Of a DNA stretch of 64,000 nucleotides, positions 7,856-16,180 are shown piece by piece. Under the pieces are notes generated by a model. The model was not told the origin of the DNA. It did not search any database and saw nothing but the letters and a program-made list of their open reading frames with translations. The stretch is from contig NZ_LTAQ01000045.1 in NCBI RefSeq assembly GCF_001590835.1, positions 162,586 through 226,585 on the forward strand, in the 5' to 3' direction. The position numbers were made by a program, and so were the translations under genes. Positions within the stretch are counted from its first letter, which is position 1; the number at the start of each line of letters is the position of its first letter. The DNA comes from Bacillus gaemokensis (lineage in GTDB: Bacteria > Bacillota > Bacilli > Bacillales > Bacillaceae_G).

Positions 7856-9300
7856 TTAGATATTGGAATACTAACAAAAAATTGTACACCCTGTTCTACA
7901 TTGTTTATAGAATACCTTATACCCAGTGCTTCAAAAATTTGTTTGACGATATATAACCCTAAGCCACTCCCCCCAGTATTTCGATTTCTTGACTTTTCGA
8001 TTCGATAAAATGGTTTGAAGATATCTTGTATATTCTCTTCTTTAATTTTGACACCTGTATTGATGACTTGCATTTGGATGTGGCTGTGTTTTGAATCCTG
8101 AGTTAGCTGTATATATACTTTCTCGCCATGCGGTGAATACATAACCGCATTATGAATAATGTTTTTACAGGCTTTTTCTAAAAGAACACAATCCGTATAA
8201 ACAAAAAGGTCAGAATCAATTTGTTTTATTATTTGAATGTCTTTTTCAGAAGCAAAAAATTCGAGATCTTTTATGATTGTATCCATTAATTCCGAGAGAT
8301 TTACTTCTTCTACTTGTAGTTTAAAGGTATGTTGTTCTAGTTTTGACATGCTTAAAATTTCACGAACCAGTTGTTCCATACTTTCAATAATTTGGTGATT
8401 TTTCTTTAAGTATTGGTCACGATTTTGATATGGACCAATATTATAGATCATCCCTTCTAAGTATCCTTTCATAACAGTGAGAGGAGTCTTTAATTCATGC
8501 GCTACAATCGCAAAAAATTCCCTGCGTTTTGTTTCTATTTCTCTTTCTTTTTCAATATCGCTTTTTAATTGCTGATTCGCTTTTTGTAAATCGAACATAG
8601 CTTGTTGTAAATTAATGGACATATCATTCAAGCTATTGGATAATTCCCCTAATTCATCAATGGAACGAACCTCAATTTTTTCCGAGAAATCTAAGTTTGC
8701 CATCTTTTGTGCGCCCTCATTAATATAAATGAGTGGTTTTGTAATAAACCTTGAATATATATAAGCACTTCCTACCCCAATAACAAGTACAATGATGCTG
8801 ATATAGGGGAGAAAACGTACCAAGACCTGCGTGGCTTCATCAATAGGTTGAAATGTTGCGAACACCACGAGCGTTAAGGTGCCATCTTGGAATTGGATCG
8901 GCATGGTAACCTCATATGAATTGCGAAGGTTATCTAAACTTCCTAATGGTGCTGCTTTAGCAAAAATTTTTGCTTGCGTACCTCCTTGAATAAAAGTAAA
9001 TGAAGGAGAATAAATAATTAATCCCTCTTTATTTTGAAGGGAAATCATTGCGTTATTTTTTTGTGCGTATTCATCAAAAAGTGGTATTGCATTTTGGAAC
9101 GTAAGATCTTTAGATTTATCAATTATTTCTTCTATTCCTGTTTGAAGCTGATCTGTTTTGTATTGCTCATAAAATGTAGGGAGAAAGAAGTATAAAGTTA
9201 AATAAATCAGGACTGCAAAGGCTAACAATATGAGAAATGTAGTCATAAAGAGTTTATAGGTAATTCTCTTCATCTTCATGATTTTTACAATCCTATTCAT
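7852..9300 (-). CDS. Sensor histidine kinase (EnvZ/OmpR class)
   Basis: From the ATG at 9300, which overlaps the regulator's stop region, the protein has about 482 residues; a TTG at 9315 or an ATG at 9279 are alternative starts. Domains in order are a membrane helix near 15-40, an extracellular sensor domain of about 120 residues, a second helix, a HAMP linker (RFITKPLIYINEGAQKMA), a DHp domain with the phospho-acceptor in FFAIVAHELKTPLTVMKG, and a catalytic domain with N box (KNIIHNAVMYS), G1 and G2 (GGSGLGLYIVKQ). It presumably phosphorylates the regulator encoded just upstream. The ligand is unknown. Confidence 0.9.
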   Translation of the reverse strand: MNRIVKIMKMKRITYKLFMTTFLILLAFAVLIYLTLYFFLPTFYEQYKTDQLQTGIEEIIDKSKDLTFQNAIPLFDEYAQKNNAMISLQNKEGLIIYSPSFTFIQGGTQAKIFAKAAPLGSLDNLRNSYEVTMPIQFQDGTLTLVVFATFQPIDEATQVLVRFLPYISIIVLVIGVGSAYIYSRFITKPLIYINEGAQKMANLDFSEKIEVRSIDELGELSNSLNDMSINLQQAMFDLQKANQQLKSDIEKEREIETKRREFFAIVAHELKTPLTVMKGYLEGMIYNIGPYQNRDQYLKKNHQIIESMEQLVREILSMSKLEQHTFKLQVEEVNLSELMDTIIKDLEFFASEKDIQIIKQIDSDLFVYTDCVLLEKACKNIIHNAVMYSPHGEKVYIQLTQDSKHSHIQMQVINTGVKIKEENIQDIFKPFYRIEKSRNRNTGGSGLGLYIVKQIFEALGIRYSINNVEQGVQFFVSIPISK

Positions 9301-9955
9301 CAATTTTGTAACCAATGCCCTTTACTGTTTTAATGTAGGAAATATCTAATTTTTTTCTTATGTTTTTAATGTGTGTATCAATTATTCGTGTTTCTCCGTG
9401 ATACTCGTATCCCCAAACTTTTTCTACAATACTTTCTCTTGTAAGTACTTTTTTCTCATTTTGAAGTAGTAGTTGCAGAATTTCGAATTCTTTTGTCGTT
9501 AAGGGGATTTCAACCTTATTTACATATACTTTATATGCATCACTATCGACATGTATTTCTTTAAAAACTAAATGATTATCCGTGCTTTGATCATAGCTTC
9601 TTCTCATTACTGCTTCGACTCGTCTAATCAAAACATGAAAGGAAAAAGGTTTCGTAATATAATCATCGATTCCAAGATCAAATCCCTTCATTTGATCTTG
9701 TTCTTCTTCTAACGCGGTTAGCATAATAATTGGTATATTTGACTGACTTCGAATCATTTTGGCAACTTCAAATCCATTAAGGTTTGGCATCATCACATCT
9801 AGAAGAATTAAATCAAAAGATTGCTTATTAAATTGCTTCATGCCCTCTAATCCATCTGATGCAACTGCAACAGTATACTGTTGTGTCATTAAAAACTGTT
9901 TAATTAATTCCTGAATTTCTTGATCATCCTCTACCACAAGAATATGATAGTTCAT
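9293..9955 (-). CDS. OmpR-family response regulator
   Basis: The start is the second of two adjacent ATGs (9955), 7 bases after AGAGGTGA; the one at 9958 is equally in frame. A receiver domain (residues 1-115) with acidic DD pair at 10-11, phospho-acceptor aspartate in LILLDVMMP near residue 53 and the KPF lysine near 103 is followed by a winged-helix DNA-binding domain (LTTKEFEILQLL, then HIKNIRKKL). It precedes and overlaps its kinase gene. Its own promoter shares a CTCCA repeat pair with the ABC-exporter promoter, so it probably activates both. Confidence 0.93.
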   Translation of the reverse strand: MNYHILVVEDDQEIQELIKQFLMTQQYTVAVASDGLEGMKQFNKQSFDLILLDVMMPNLNGFEVAKMIRSQSNIPIIMLTALEEEQDQMKGFDLGIDDYITKPFSFHVLIRRVEAVMRRSYDQSTDNHLVFKEIHVDSDAYKVYVNKVEIPLTTKEFEILQLLLQNEKKVLTRESIVEKVWGYEYHGETRIIDTHIKNIRKKLDISYIKTVKGIGYKIDE

Positions 9956-9977
9956 CATTATATCACCTCTCGTAGCC

Positions 9978-10010
9978 ATTATAACCTTACTATCTGGAGT
10001 TTATGTGGAG
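9978..10010 (-). promoter_or_regulatory. Response-regulator promoter with CTCCA repeat pair
   Basis: Reading the minus strand, CTCCACATAAA (10010-10000) and CTCCAGATAG (9999-9990) are spaced 11 bp apart, followed 6 bp later by TATAAT (9983-9978). The ABC-exporter promoter has the same order, phase and 6-bp gap, and 19 of 21 positions across the repeat pair agree. The -35 (ACATAA) is poor, consistent with activator dependence. Confidence 0.7.
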
Positions 10011-10122
10011 ACGCATTAGACTATATAGAAAAATTCAAATATGACGTGACCCCTATTATGACGAAAGAGACCAAATTATTAATTAAATATATATAACATT
10101 TATTGAACACTAAAATATAGAG

Positions 10123-10159
10123 CCTGTATCGACAATTACCAAGTAATTATCGATACAGG
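10123..10159. repeat. Long inverted repeat (cruciform-capable)
   Basis: The arms CCTGTATCGA and TCGATACAGG are perfect; inside them AATTAC and GTAATT pair around CAA. No U-run follows on either strand, so it does not look like a standard terminator. It lies between two divergently transcribed operons. Just after it TTTTAGACT occurs twice (around 10172 and 10211). Confidence 0.6.
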
Positions 10160-10362
10160 TGTCTTATTAAAAAATGTTTTAGACTATAAAAAAAGTATTA
10201 GATCATTAAAAAATAGTTTTAGACTGAAAAAGGTGCTTTCTATACATGAAAAGAATCCATTTTGAAAAATAGATGAACAGCTCCCTGTCAAGTAGACAGT
10301 GGAAATAATAAAAAAGTTTAATCGTTTTTTATTATTTGTAACAGACTATCTGTCATTTTCAA

Positions 10363-10503
10363 CTACTTCACTTTTAAATCACTCTTGCTTTTTTTGACCT
10401 CGATACCATCTATAGATGACATCGCATTCATTTCTGTTGACCTTGTTAATTCTTCGGTAGTATTTGCAATTAAATTCATGTTATCAGAAAGATAAAAAAA
10501 CAT
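10363..10503 (-). pseudogene. Short 46-codon frame, possibly a gene remnant
   Basis: The frame MFFYLSDNMNLIANTTEELT and onward ends in KSDLKVK and a TAG. It has no ribosome site and no recognisable domain; the look is that of the C-terminal tail of a longer protein. Next to it, 10278-10302 (CTCCCTGTCAAGTAGACAG) resembles the end of an IS3-type insertion sequence. I read the 10160-10520 stretch as decayed DNA with no functional gene I can support. Confidence 0.25.
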
Positions 10504-10520
10504 GTTGTTTATTTTTAGAA

Positions 10521-10601
10521 TTGACATGACATTATATTACATCTATACTGTCAGTAACACATTACTGTTAACAACAGTATATTATTACTAACAGTAATAA
10601 T
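10521..10601 (+). promoter_or_regulatory. Strong SigA promoter with three phased operators (PadR operon)
   Basis: TTGACA (10521-10526) and TATACT (10544-10549) are separated by 17 bp. Three perfect palindromes follow, centred at 10551 (TACTG-T-CAGTA), 10571 (TACTGTT-AAC-AACAGTA) and 10591 (ATTATTACT-AAC-AGTAATAAT). All share TACT/AGTA half-sites and are exactly 20 bp apart, so they lie on one helix face. The first overlaps the -10/start region. This is the expected arrangement for tight autorepression by the PadR protein encoded next. Confidence 0.75.
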
Positions 10602-10660
10602 TTTAATGTTATGATGACAAAAAATATTTTTTACATTTAATTCAGGAGGTTAGATATTTT

Positions 10661-11002
10661 ATGAAACATACAGGGAGACATACAGGTGCATTTCTTTTGC
10701 TGTTTTTAACAGAGGGAGATAGCTATGGAGGAAAACTTCTGCAGAAATGTGAAGAAAAACTTCCCGTCAATCCAATTGATAGTGCCATCATATACCGCAC
10801 TCTAAAAAAATTAGAAAAAGAAGGTGCTGTTGAATCTTATTTGGATACATCTGATCAAGATAAGCCAATAAAGATGTACAAAATTACTACAGCCGGAAAA
10901 AAACAATTAGAAGAGTTTCAAATAGATATTGAAGAAAAAATTAAAAATTTATCATTTTTCTTAGACAAATATAAAGACTGGAAAGAGTCTAATCATGATT
11001 AA
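10661..11002 (+). CDS. PadR-family transcriptional regulator
   Basis: The 113-residue protein starts behind CAGGAGG. It carries the PadR winged helix: an AFLLLFLTEGDSYGGKLLQK helix, then IDSAIIYRTLKKLEKEGAVE as recognition helix, and a YKITTAGKKQLEEF wing. The short C-terminal helix is typical of small PadR-s1 proteins, which repress transporter genes until a ligand binds. It overlaps the downstream permease gene by 8 bp, so regulator and transporter are one operon. Three palindromes in its promoter are the probable binding sites. Confidence 0.9.
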   Translation: MKHTGRHTGAFLLLFLTEGDSYGGKLLQKCEEKLPVNPIDSAIIYRTLKKLEKEGAVESYLDTSDQDKPIKMYKITTAGKKQLEEFQIDIEEKIKNLSFFLDKYKDWKESNHD

Positions 11003-11477
11003 TGGCGCTATCCTTTACTCTTTAGCCATTATTCTTATCTGTATTTCTTTTGTGAAGGATCGGAATAAAACAAAAGATGCGCTATTCAAGTCATGGAAAA
11101 TGTTTCGTAATCTTATACCTGACATGTTATCAATTATGCTTTTCGTTGGACTATCACTCTCTATATTAACGCCTTCCTTCATTTCTTCCATCATTGGGGA
11201 AAAATCTGGATTCATCGGTATTGTTTATTCAGCAATAATTGGCTCTGTTGCACTCATTCCAAGCTTTGTTGTGTTTCCTCTTGGAAATACATTAGTCCAG
11301 AATGGTGCGGGCCTTCCTCAAGTTGCGGCATTAATGTCTACATTAATGTCAGTAGGAATCACAACTTTACCTATGGAACAAAAGATATTTGGGCGAAGTT
11401 TTGCTTATTCTCGTAATGCATCTGCATTGTTAATGTCTCTCATATTCTCATATATTATTTGGGTGGTGATGGCATGA
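10995..11477 (+). CDS. Membrane permease subunit 1 (ArsP/nucleoside-recognition-like half)
   Basis: The 160-residue protein has four or five hydrophobic helices and the motif PSFVVFPLGNTLVQNGAG, reminiscent of half of an ArsP_1/YraQ-type permease. It overlaps the PadR gene before it and, by the ATGA form of overlap, the second permease gene after it, which implies translational coupling and a two-subunit transporter. The family assignment is from pattern recognition, not a search. Substrates of such systems include organoarsenicals, but nothing here shows the substrate. Confidence 0.65.
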   Translation: MINGAILYSLAIILICISFVKDRNKTKDALFKSWKMFRNLIPDMLSIMLFVGLSLSILTPSFISSIIGEKSGFIGIVYSAIIGSVALIPSFVVFPLGNTLVQNGAGLPQVAALMSTLMSVGITTLPMEQKIFGRSFAYSRNASALLMSLIFSYIIWVVMA

Positions 11478-12001
11478 ATGAGCTAAGAAAATATCGTTTC
11501 TTTTTCATTTTACTATTCGGGCTCATTATATTAACTTTTGTAAACCAATCGTTGGGATGGAACGCATTTCAATTAACAGGAAAAAGTATTTTAGATATGC
11601 TGTTTCTACTTCCTCCTGTCTTAATATTCGTAGGGTTGCTTGACCAGTGGGTGAAGAAAGAAACATTAATTAAATATATGGGGAAAAATTCTGGCATCTA
11701 TGGCATCTTGTTCTCCCTATTATTAGGAGGAATTGCAGCTGGTCCCCTCTATGTTGCTTTTCCAATCGCGGCACTTTTATTAAAAAAAGGAGCGAGCATA
11801 CGATACATTATATTTTTTCTAGGAGTTTGGACAACTGCAAAATTACCAGTTATGGTGTATGAATTTGCTTCATTTGGAGCTAAATTTACACTCATTCACA
11901 TTTGTTTTGGTCTATTATTTTTCTATTTAATGGGTATTATTTATGAGAAGTTTTATGACCAACGACAACTGTTAAAGTATGATATAACTAAAGAAATTTA
12001 G
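11474..12001 (+). CDS. Membrane permease subunit 2 (ArsP/YraQ-like half)
   Basis: The start is the ATG at 11474 within ATGA, four bases into the end of the preceding gene; an upstream in-frame ATG lies inside that gene. The 175-residue protein has about five helices and the motif GGIAAGPLYVAFPIAALLLK, an inverted counterpart of the PSFVVFPLG motif of subunit 1. The pair looks like the two halves of one ArsP-like permease on separate chains. The regulator PadR is first in the operon. No terminator is evident right after it. Confidence 0.65.
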   Translation: MNELRKYRFFFILLFGLIILTFVNQSLGWNAFQLTGKSILDMLFLLPPVLIFVGLLDQWVKKETLIKYMGKNSGIYGILFSLLLGGIAAGPLYVAFPIAALLLKKGASIRYIIFFLGVWTTAKLPVMVYEFASFGAKFTLIHICFGLLFFYLMGIIYEKFYDQRQLLKYDITKEI

Positions 12002-12494
12002 ATTTAGATCAATAAGTCTTTAAGCCCTTCCACCCCAGATTCTTTTGTAGCTGTAACCTTTAAAGATATGATGGTACATCTTTTTTGCAAACGGTATGAC
12101 TTTATTTCAAAGCTACAATAGAATCTTTTTGTGGTATATAAAATATGTACATTCATTCCGCTATATTTTTGTAGGGGAATGGACTTTTCGGAGAAATCCT
12201 TGAGGTTGTGCTTTTTTGCACAGAAGTTTGGGAGGGTAGGCTTTTGCCTAGTTAAGCTCCAGAAATTGGAGGATGTATGAGTAAAAAGTCCTATATACAA
12301 ATTCAATCTCAAATACTCCTTAAACTAACCGTTAAATTATAACATTATTCAGTTTTTTTAGCCGTATTGAAAAATCCTTGCCAATTTAACAAACTCTCCA
12401 ATTCTTCTATATAAATCTATTTGTATTTTCAACATACAAGTTATGGCTTTGAAAACAAACGAAGATCCCCACTCATTTCCTCCTTTTGTTCTCA
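12002..12494. other. Intergenic region downstream of the PadR-permease operon
   Basis: I find no gene I can defend here. A 102-codon minus-strand frame (12004-12312) is preceded by AAGGAG and a TATAAT, but would need a TTG start and has no family resemblance, signal peptide or domain, so I leave it uncalled. The right part is AT-rich. Confidence 0.4.
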
Positions 12495-12586
12495 CATGGC
12501 ATGGGGCTAAAAAAGGACCTGACCGCTTCTACGCACGGTCGGATGCTCTCTCCAAACTAAAAAGAAATGGTTTTCTATCTTTTTTA
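12495..12586 (+). repeat. GGCATGGGGCT interspersed repeat, copy A
   Basis: CATGGCATGGGGCTAAAAAA, then CTGACCGCTT, CGGATGCTCTC, CTAAAAAGAAA and TCTTTTTTAC recur in order at 30721-30810 and, inverted, at 39301-39373. CCGCTTCTACGCACGG and nearby bases can fold. The origin is unknown; it may be a member of the B. cereus-group bcr repeats. Confidence 0.7.
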
Positions 12587-12593
12587 CATATTT

Positions 12594-12626
12594 GAAAAAG
12601 CCTAAAGGATCACTCCCCTAGGCTTC
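12594..12626 (-). terminator. Terminator overlapping the yhgE stop codon
   Basis: On the minus strand AAGCCTA (ending in the TAG stop region) pairs with TAGGCTT, followed by TTTC. The loop holds GGGGAGTGATCCTT. Confidence 0.7.
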
Positions 12627-15302
12627 TATCGATTTCTCTTCTACTATATTTCTAAATTGACGCTTATGCATCCAAGTTAACGAACCTATTGTTCCGAGTG
12701 ATAACAGAACGATAAAGATCATTAAAATACCAGCATTTTGCCACATAAAGTCGAAGTCTCCACTTGATACCACCGCTTTAAAACCAGATACAGAATATGT
12801 CATCGGTAACCAAGCGTTAAAGTATTGTAAAAACTTCGGAATTAACTCAAGTGGGAATGTACCCGCACTTGTTGTTAACTGCAGAATTAAGGTTAAAATC
12901 GCAATAAATCGTCCTGCATCTCCAAATGCTGTTACTAAGCACTGAATTAATGCAATAAATGATAGACTTGTAAGAATACTAAATAAAATGAAGTATGGAA
13001 CACTCTTTACTTCCACACCTAATCCTAACAGCAGTACTAAATCTGCAACTAAAGCTTGGATAATACCTACTGATAATAAAACACCAAATTTACTAATAAA
13101 CCAACTAAATCCCGATTTCGGAATACCTACTGTATCACGCAGTGGATATACAATGGATAAAAGAAGCGCCCCAACGAATAGACCAAGAGATAAGAAATAT
13201 GGTGTAAATCCTGTTCCGTAGTTTGGTACTTCTGACATCTTCTCCGTTTGTACTTTCACTGGATCTGCAAACATGTCGTATGTTTTATCAGTTCCTTTTA
13301 CTTCACCTGTTTTCTCAGCACCCTCACCAAGTTTTGCAGCGAGTTCATTTGTTCCGTCATTTACTTTGACTAAACCATCTGTTACTTTTTCAGATCCGTC
13401 TGCTAGTTTGTTTACTCCGTCGATTAATTGATTGGAACCGTTTGACATTGTTCCTAAGCCATTTGTTACTTGGCTTGAGCCATCTGCTAATGTTCCTAAG
13501 CCATTTGTTACTTGGCTTGAGCCATCTGCTAATGTTCCTAAGCCATTCGTTACTTGACTAGAGCCATCTGCTAATTGATTAACACCTGTAATTAATTGAC
13601 CTGAACCTGTTGATAATGTACCTATCCCTCCATTTAACTTACCTGCACCATTTGTTAGTTCACTTACTCCATTTACAAGTTTCGGACCATTTTCAGCTAA
13701 TTGACTAACACCATCATTCAATTGCTTACTTCCTGATGCTAATCGATCGGCTCCAGATTTTGCCGCATCTAACCCTTTACCAAATTCTTGGAACTTAGCA
13801 ACGAATTCATTTTGTCCTTTTGTTAACTCATTCACACCAGCGACTAAGCCATTTAGCTTCTCTGGATTTGGTAATTTCGCTTGTAATCCTTTTGTTGTTG
13901 CATTTACTTTTTCTTGTAACTGCGACACTTCTACTTTTAATTGACTTGTTGCACTTGCTACTCCAGCTGATTTCTTTTGAACGCTAGTTGTACTATTCGT
14001 AGCATTCGTTATAAAAGGGGTTAATTGGTCTTGATATTCTTTTGGTAAACTTTCAATTTGTTTTTTCAGAGCAGCTACGTCTTGTGTTGCTTTATTCGCC
14101 TCCTCTGCATTAGACAGAGAAACTGCGTCTAATCGACTTATATTGTCTGCTGCGTCATCTACCTCTTTATTTGCTTTTTGTATTGCCGCTGGTATTTCTT
14201 GCATGTCTGAGAATCCAGTTACAGCATTTTGCAATTGATTATTTAATCCTTGTAAACCTTTTTGAATTTTTTGTGCACCTTGTTCTAATTGCCCTTGCGC
14301 ACCGTTAAGTGTTCCCACGCCGCTCGAAAGATCAGCAGTACCTTTTTGTAATTCATTAGAACCGGATGAAGCACGTTTTAAACCAGCATTAAACTCAATT
14401 GATTTGCCTGTTAATTCTTTTAAACCACCATATAATTGACCTGAACCATTAGAAAGATCGCCTATTCCTTTTTGTAGTTCGCTAGATTTATTAACTAATA
14501 AGTTTAAACCGTCTGTTACTTTTCCAGAACCATTTAATAGCTTATTTGCACCGTCTGTTACCTTGCCAGAACCATCTAATAGTTTATTTGCACCATCTGT
14601 TACCTTGCCAGAACCATCTTGTAATTTGTTGACTCCAACTACCATCTCTCCAGACTTCCCTTGCAGCGTATGCAAGCCATCTGTTACCTTGCCAGAACCA
14701 TCTTGTAACTCTCCAGCTCCATCATGTAACTTATTCGCTCCATCCGCTCCATCAGCGAGACCTTGTGAAACATCTTTTATCGAATCAAACATTTTCTCTG
14801 CATACGTTTTTGTTAATGTACTCGATACTTCACCTTTAATTTTTTCAATGGCTGTTCCACCAATTTGTGAAGATAAGAAGTTTAAGCTTTCATTTGGAAT
14901 ATATTCTAAGTTTAATGGTTTTGGATTTTCTTTTAACAGCGTTGTCGCATTGTCTGAGAAATTATCTGGAATACGAACTAGCATATAGTATTTCCTGTTC
15001 TCCATTCCTTCTCTCGCTGTTTTTTCACTAACAAACTCCCATTTGAAACTTTTATTATCTTTTAATTTATCTACGAGTCCTTTACCAACCTCAATTGGTT
15101 TGCCATCAAATACTGCACCTTGATCTAGATTCACTACCGCGACCGGCAAATCATCTAACTGTTCATATGGATCCCAAAACGCCCATAAAAACATCCCCGC
15201 ATATAAAAGTGGTACAAATAAAACGGCTATAATGGGTATTAAAATTTTTTTACTTTTTATAATCTCTACAAATTCCTTACCAAGTAACGTAAATCCTTTC
15301 AT
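12618..15302 (-). CDS. yhgE: YhgE/Pip-family membrane protein
   Basis: The 894-residue protein starts behind GAGGGGGAGG. An N-terminal helix (about 18-38) is followed by the YhgE/Pip N-domain with LPVAVVNLDQGA, then a long extracellular helical region (about 170-690) built of repeated DGSGKVTDG/LADGSSQVTNG units, and five C-terminal helices of the ABC-2 permease type with GTFPLELIPKFL. Relatives are the lactococcal phage-infection protein Pip and proteins involved in type VII secretion or lipid export; the precise role is not established. A 42-bp DNA unit encoding 14 residues is tandemly repeated at 13450-13575. The upstream tetR gene and shared operators indicate repression by YhgD. Confidence 0.88.
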   Translation of the reverse strand: MKGFTLLGKEFVEIIKSKKILIPIIAVLFVPLLYAGMFLWAFWDPYEQLDDLPVAVVNLDQGAVFDGKPIEVGKGLVDKLKDNKSFKWEFVSEKTAREGMENRKYYMLVRIPDNFSDNATTLLKENPKPLNLEYIPNESLNFLSSQIGGTAIEKIKGEVSSTLTKTYAEKMFDSIKDVSQGLADGADGANKLHDGAGELQDGSGKVTDGLHTLQGKSGEMVVGVNKLQDGSGKVTDGANKLLDGSGKVTDGANKLLNGSGKVTDGLNLLVNKSSELQKGIGDLSNGSGQLYGGLKELTGKSIEFNAGLKRASSGSNELQKGTADLSSGVGTLNGAQGQLEQGAQKIQKGLQGLNNQLQNAVTGFSDMQEIPAAIQKANKEVDDAADNISRLDAVSLSNAEEANKATQDVAALKKQIESLPKEYQDQLTPFITNATNSTTSVQKKSAGVASATSQLKVEVSQLQEKVNATTKGLQAKLPNPEKLNGLVAGVNELTKGQNEFVAKFQEFGKGLDAAKSGADRLASGSKQLNDGVSQLAENGPKLVNGVSELTNGAGKLNGGIGTLSTGSGQLITGVNQLADGSSQVTNGLGTLADGSSQVTNGLGTLADGSSQVTNGLGTMSNGSNQLIDGVNKLADGSEKVTDGLVKVNDGTNELAAKLGEGAEKTGEVKGTDKTYDMFADPVKVQTEKMSEVPNYGTGFTPYFLSLGLFVGALLLSIVYPLRDTVGIPKSGFSWFISKFGVLLSVGIIQALVADLVLLLGLGVEVKSVPYFILFSILTSLSFIALIQCLVTAFGDAGRFIAILTLILQLTTSAGTFPLELIPKFLQYFNAWLPMTYSVSGFKAVVSSGDFDFMWQNAGILMIFIVLLSLGTIGSLTWMHKRQFRNIVEEKSIEA

Positions 15303-15324
15303 AAATCCTCCCCCTCGTAATAGT

Positions 15325-15347
15325 TGACTACTTTGTTCATACGGTCA
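15325..15347 (-). promoter_or_regulatory. YhgD-type operator 1 (yhgE promoter)
   Basis: On the minus strand it reads TGACCGTA, eight further bases, then AGTAGTCA: a 23-bp site of the form TGAC-N15-GTCA. It sits just downstream of a TATAAA -10-like box and 23 bp before the yhgE start, ideal for repression. Confidence 0.65.
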
Positions 15348-15444
15348 TTTTATAACAAATAAAAAGACTATAGCATGTTATATATATTACCTAGCCCTAA
15401 CTTTTATGATCTAATTTTTATATTATGTTTCTTTTTATTTTAAA

Positions 15445-15467
15445 TGACCGTTTAATCCACCTAGTCA
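15445..15467 (+). promoter_or_regulatory. YhgD-type operator 2
   Basis: A second 23-bp TGAC-N15-GTCA site (TGACCGTTTAAT at its left, CTAGTCA at its right), 120 bp upstream of operator 1 in the yhgE-yhgD interval. Confidence 0.6.
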
Positions 15468-15542
15468 ATGCAAACAAATAAAATGATCTTTTTGATAATC
15501 GTATATACTTAATCTGCTGTTTTTTATATCCCCTCTCACTTT

Positions 15543-15565
15543 TGACCATTTTATTTAATTAGTCA
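15543..15565 (+). promoter_or_regulatory. YhgD-type operator 3
   Basis: A third TGAC-N15-GTCA site (TGACCATTTTATT then AATTAGTCA) lying just downstream of the tetR stop codon, about 98 bp from operator 2. Confidence 0.6.
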
Positions 15566-15591
15566 TTTTTATATATAATAAAAGGATTATC

Positions 15592-16164
15592 TTAATTTGA
15601 CAATCCTTTTAATAAATAAAGTTCGAAAAGCTCTGCAATTCTCTCTTTTTCTAATGGTTTATGATTTTTTTCCCAATCAAAGATCAGTGATACATATAGT
15701 CGAAGCATAATAAATGCCGTGATTTCTGGGTCACATTTACTAATCTCGCCTTTTTCAATCGCGATTTCTAAATAGGATTGAATAACAGATACAATTTCAA
15801 CATCAACTTGCTGCATAACCTCTTGTACTTCTTTCGTTCCCATATCTCGCTCTTCTTGAATGAGTTTAATCATGAGCTGATGTTCTTTTCTAAACTCTAA
15901 AATGCTATATAATGCTCTATGTACATTTTCAAAAAATGAAACTTCTGGACGAATTGCTTCTTTTGCAACTTGCTTCATTTCTGTAATTAAATTAGAAATA
16001 ATTTCTCCGAATAATTCCTCTTTGTTTTTGAAAAAAGTATAAATCGTTCCTTTTCCGACATTCGCTAGTTTAGCAACTTGATCCATTGTTGTTGCCTTAT
16101 AGCCAAAAGCTGAAAAAGATTTTGTCGCAGCTTCAATGATAGAACGTTTTCGATCTACTGCCAC
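15592..16164 (-). CDS. yhgD: TetR/AcrR-family regulator (YhgD-like)
   Basis: The 190-residue protein starts at a GTG (16164) six bases after GGAGGTG. The N-terminal helix-turn-helix reads AATKSFSAFGYKATTMDQVA then NVGKGTIYTFFKNKEEL. The C-terminal ligand domain has the pattern ISNLITEMKQV to FIMLRLYVSLIFDW. It precedes yhgE on the same strand as in B. subtilis. Four identical-format 23-bp sites around the two genes make autoregulation and yhgE control likely. The inducer is unknown. Confidence 0.9.
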   Translation of the reverse strand: MAVDRKRSIIEAATKSFSAFGYKATTMDQVAKLANVGKGTIYTFFKNKEELFGEIISNLITEMKQVAKEAIRPEVSFFENVHRALYSILEFRKEHQLMIKLIQEERDMGTKEVQEVMQQVDVEIVSVIQSYLEIAIEKGEISKCDPEITAFIMLRLYVSLIFDWEKNHKPLEKERIAELFELYLLKGLSN

Positions 16165-16180
16165 ATCTTCACCTCCAAAA

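Noticed and set aside
12004-12312. 102-codon minus-strand frame with AAGGAG and TATAAT upstream
   Set aside because: It needs a TTG start, shows no domain or family resemblance and has unusual composition; I cannot support it as a gene.
14563-14988. 141-codon plus-strand frame rich in PEPS repeats
   Set aside because: It is the antisense of the yhgE repeat region and has no ribosome site.
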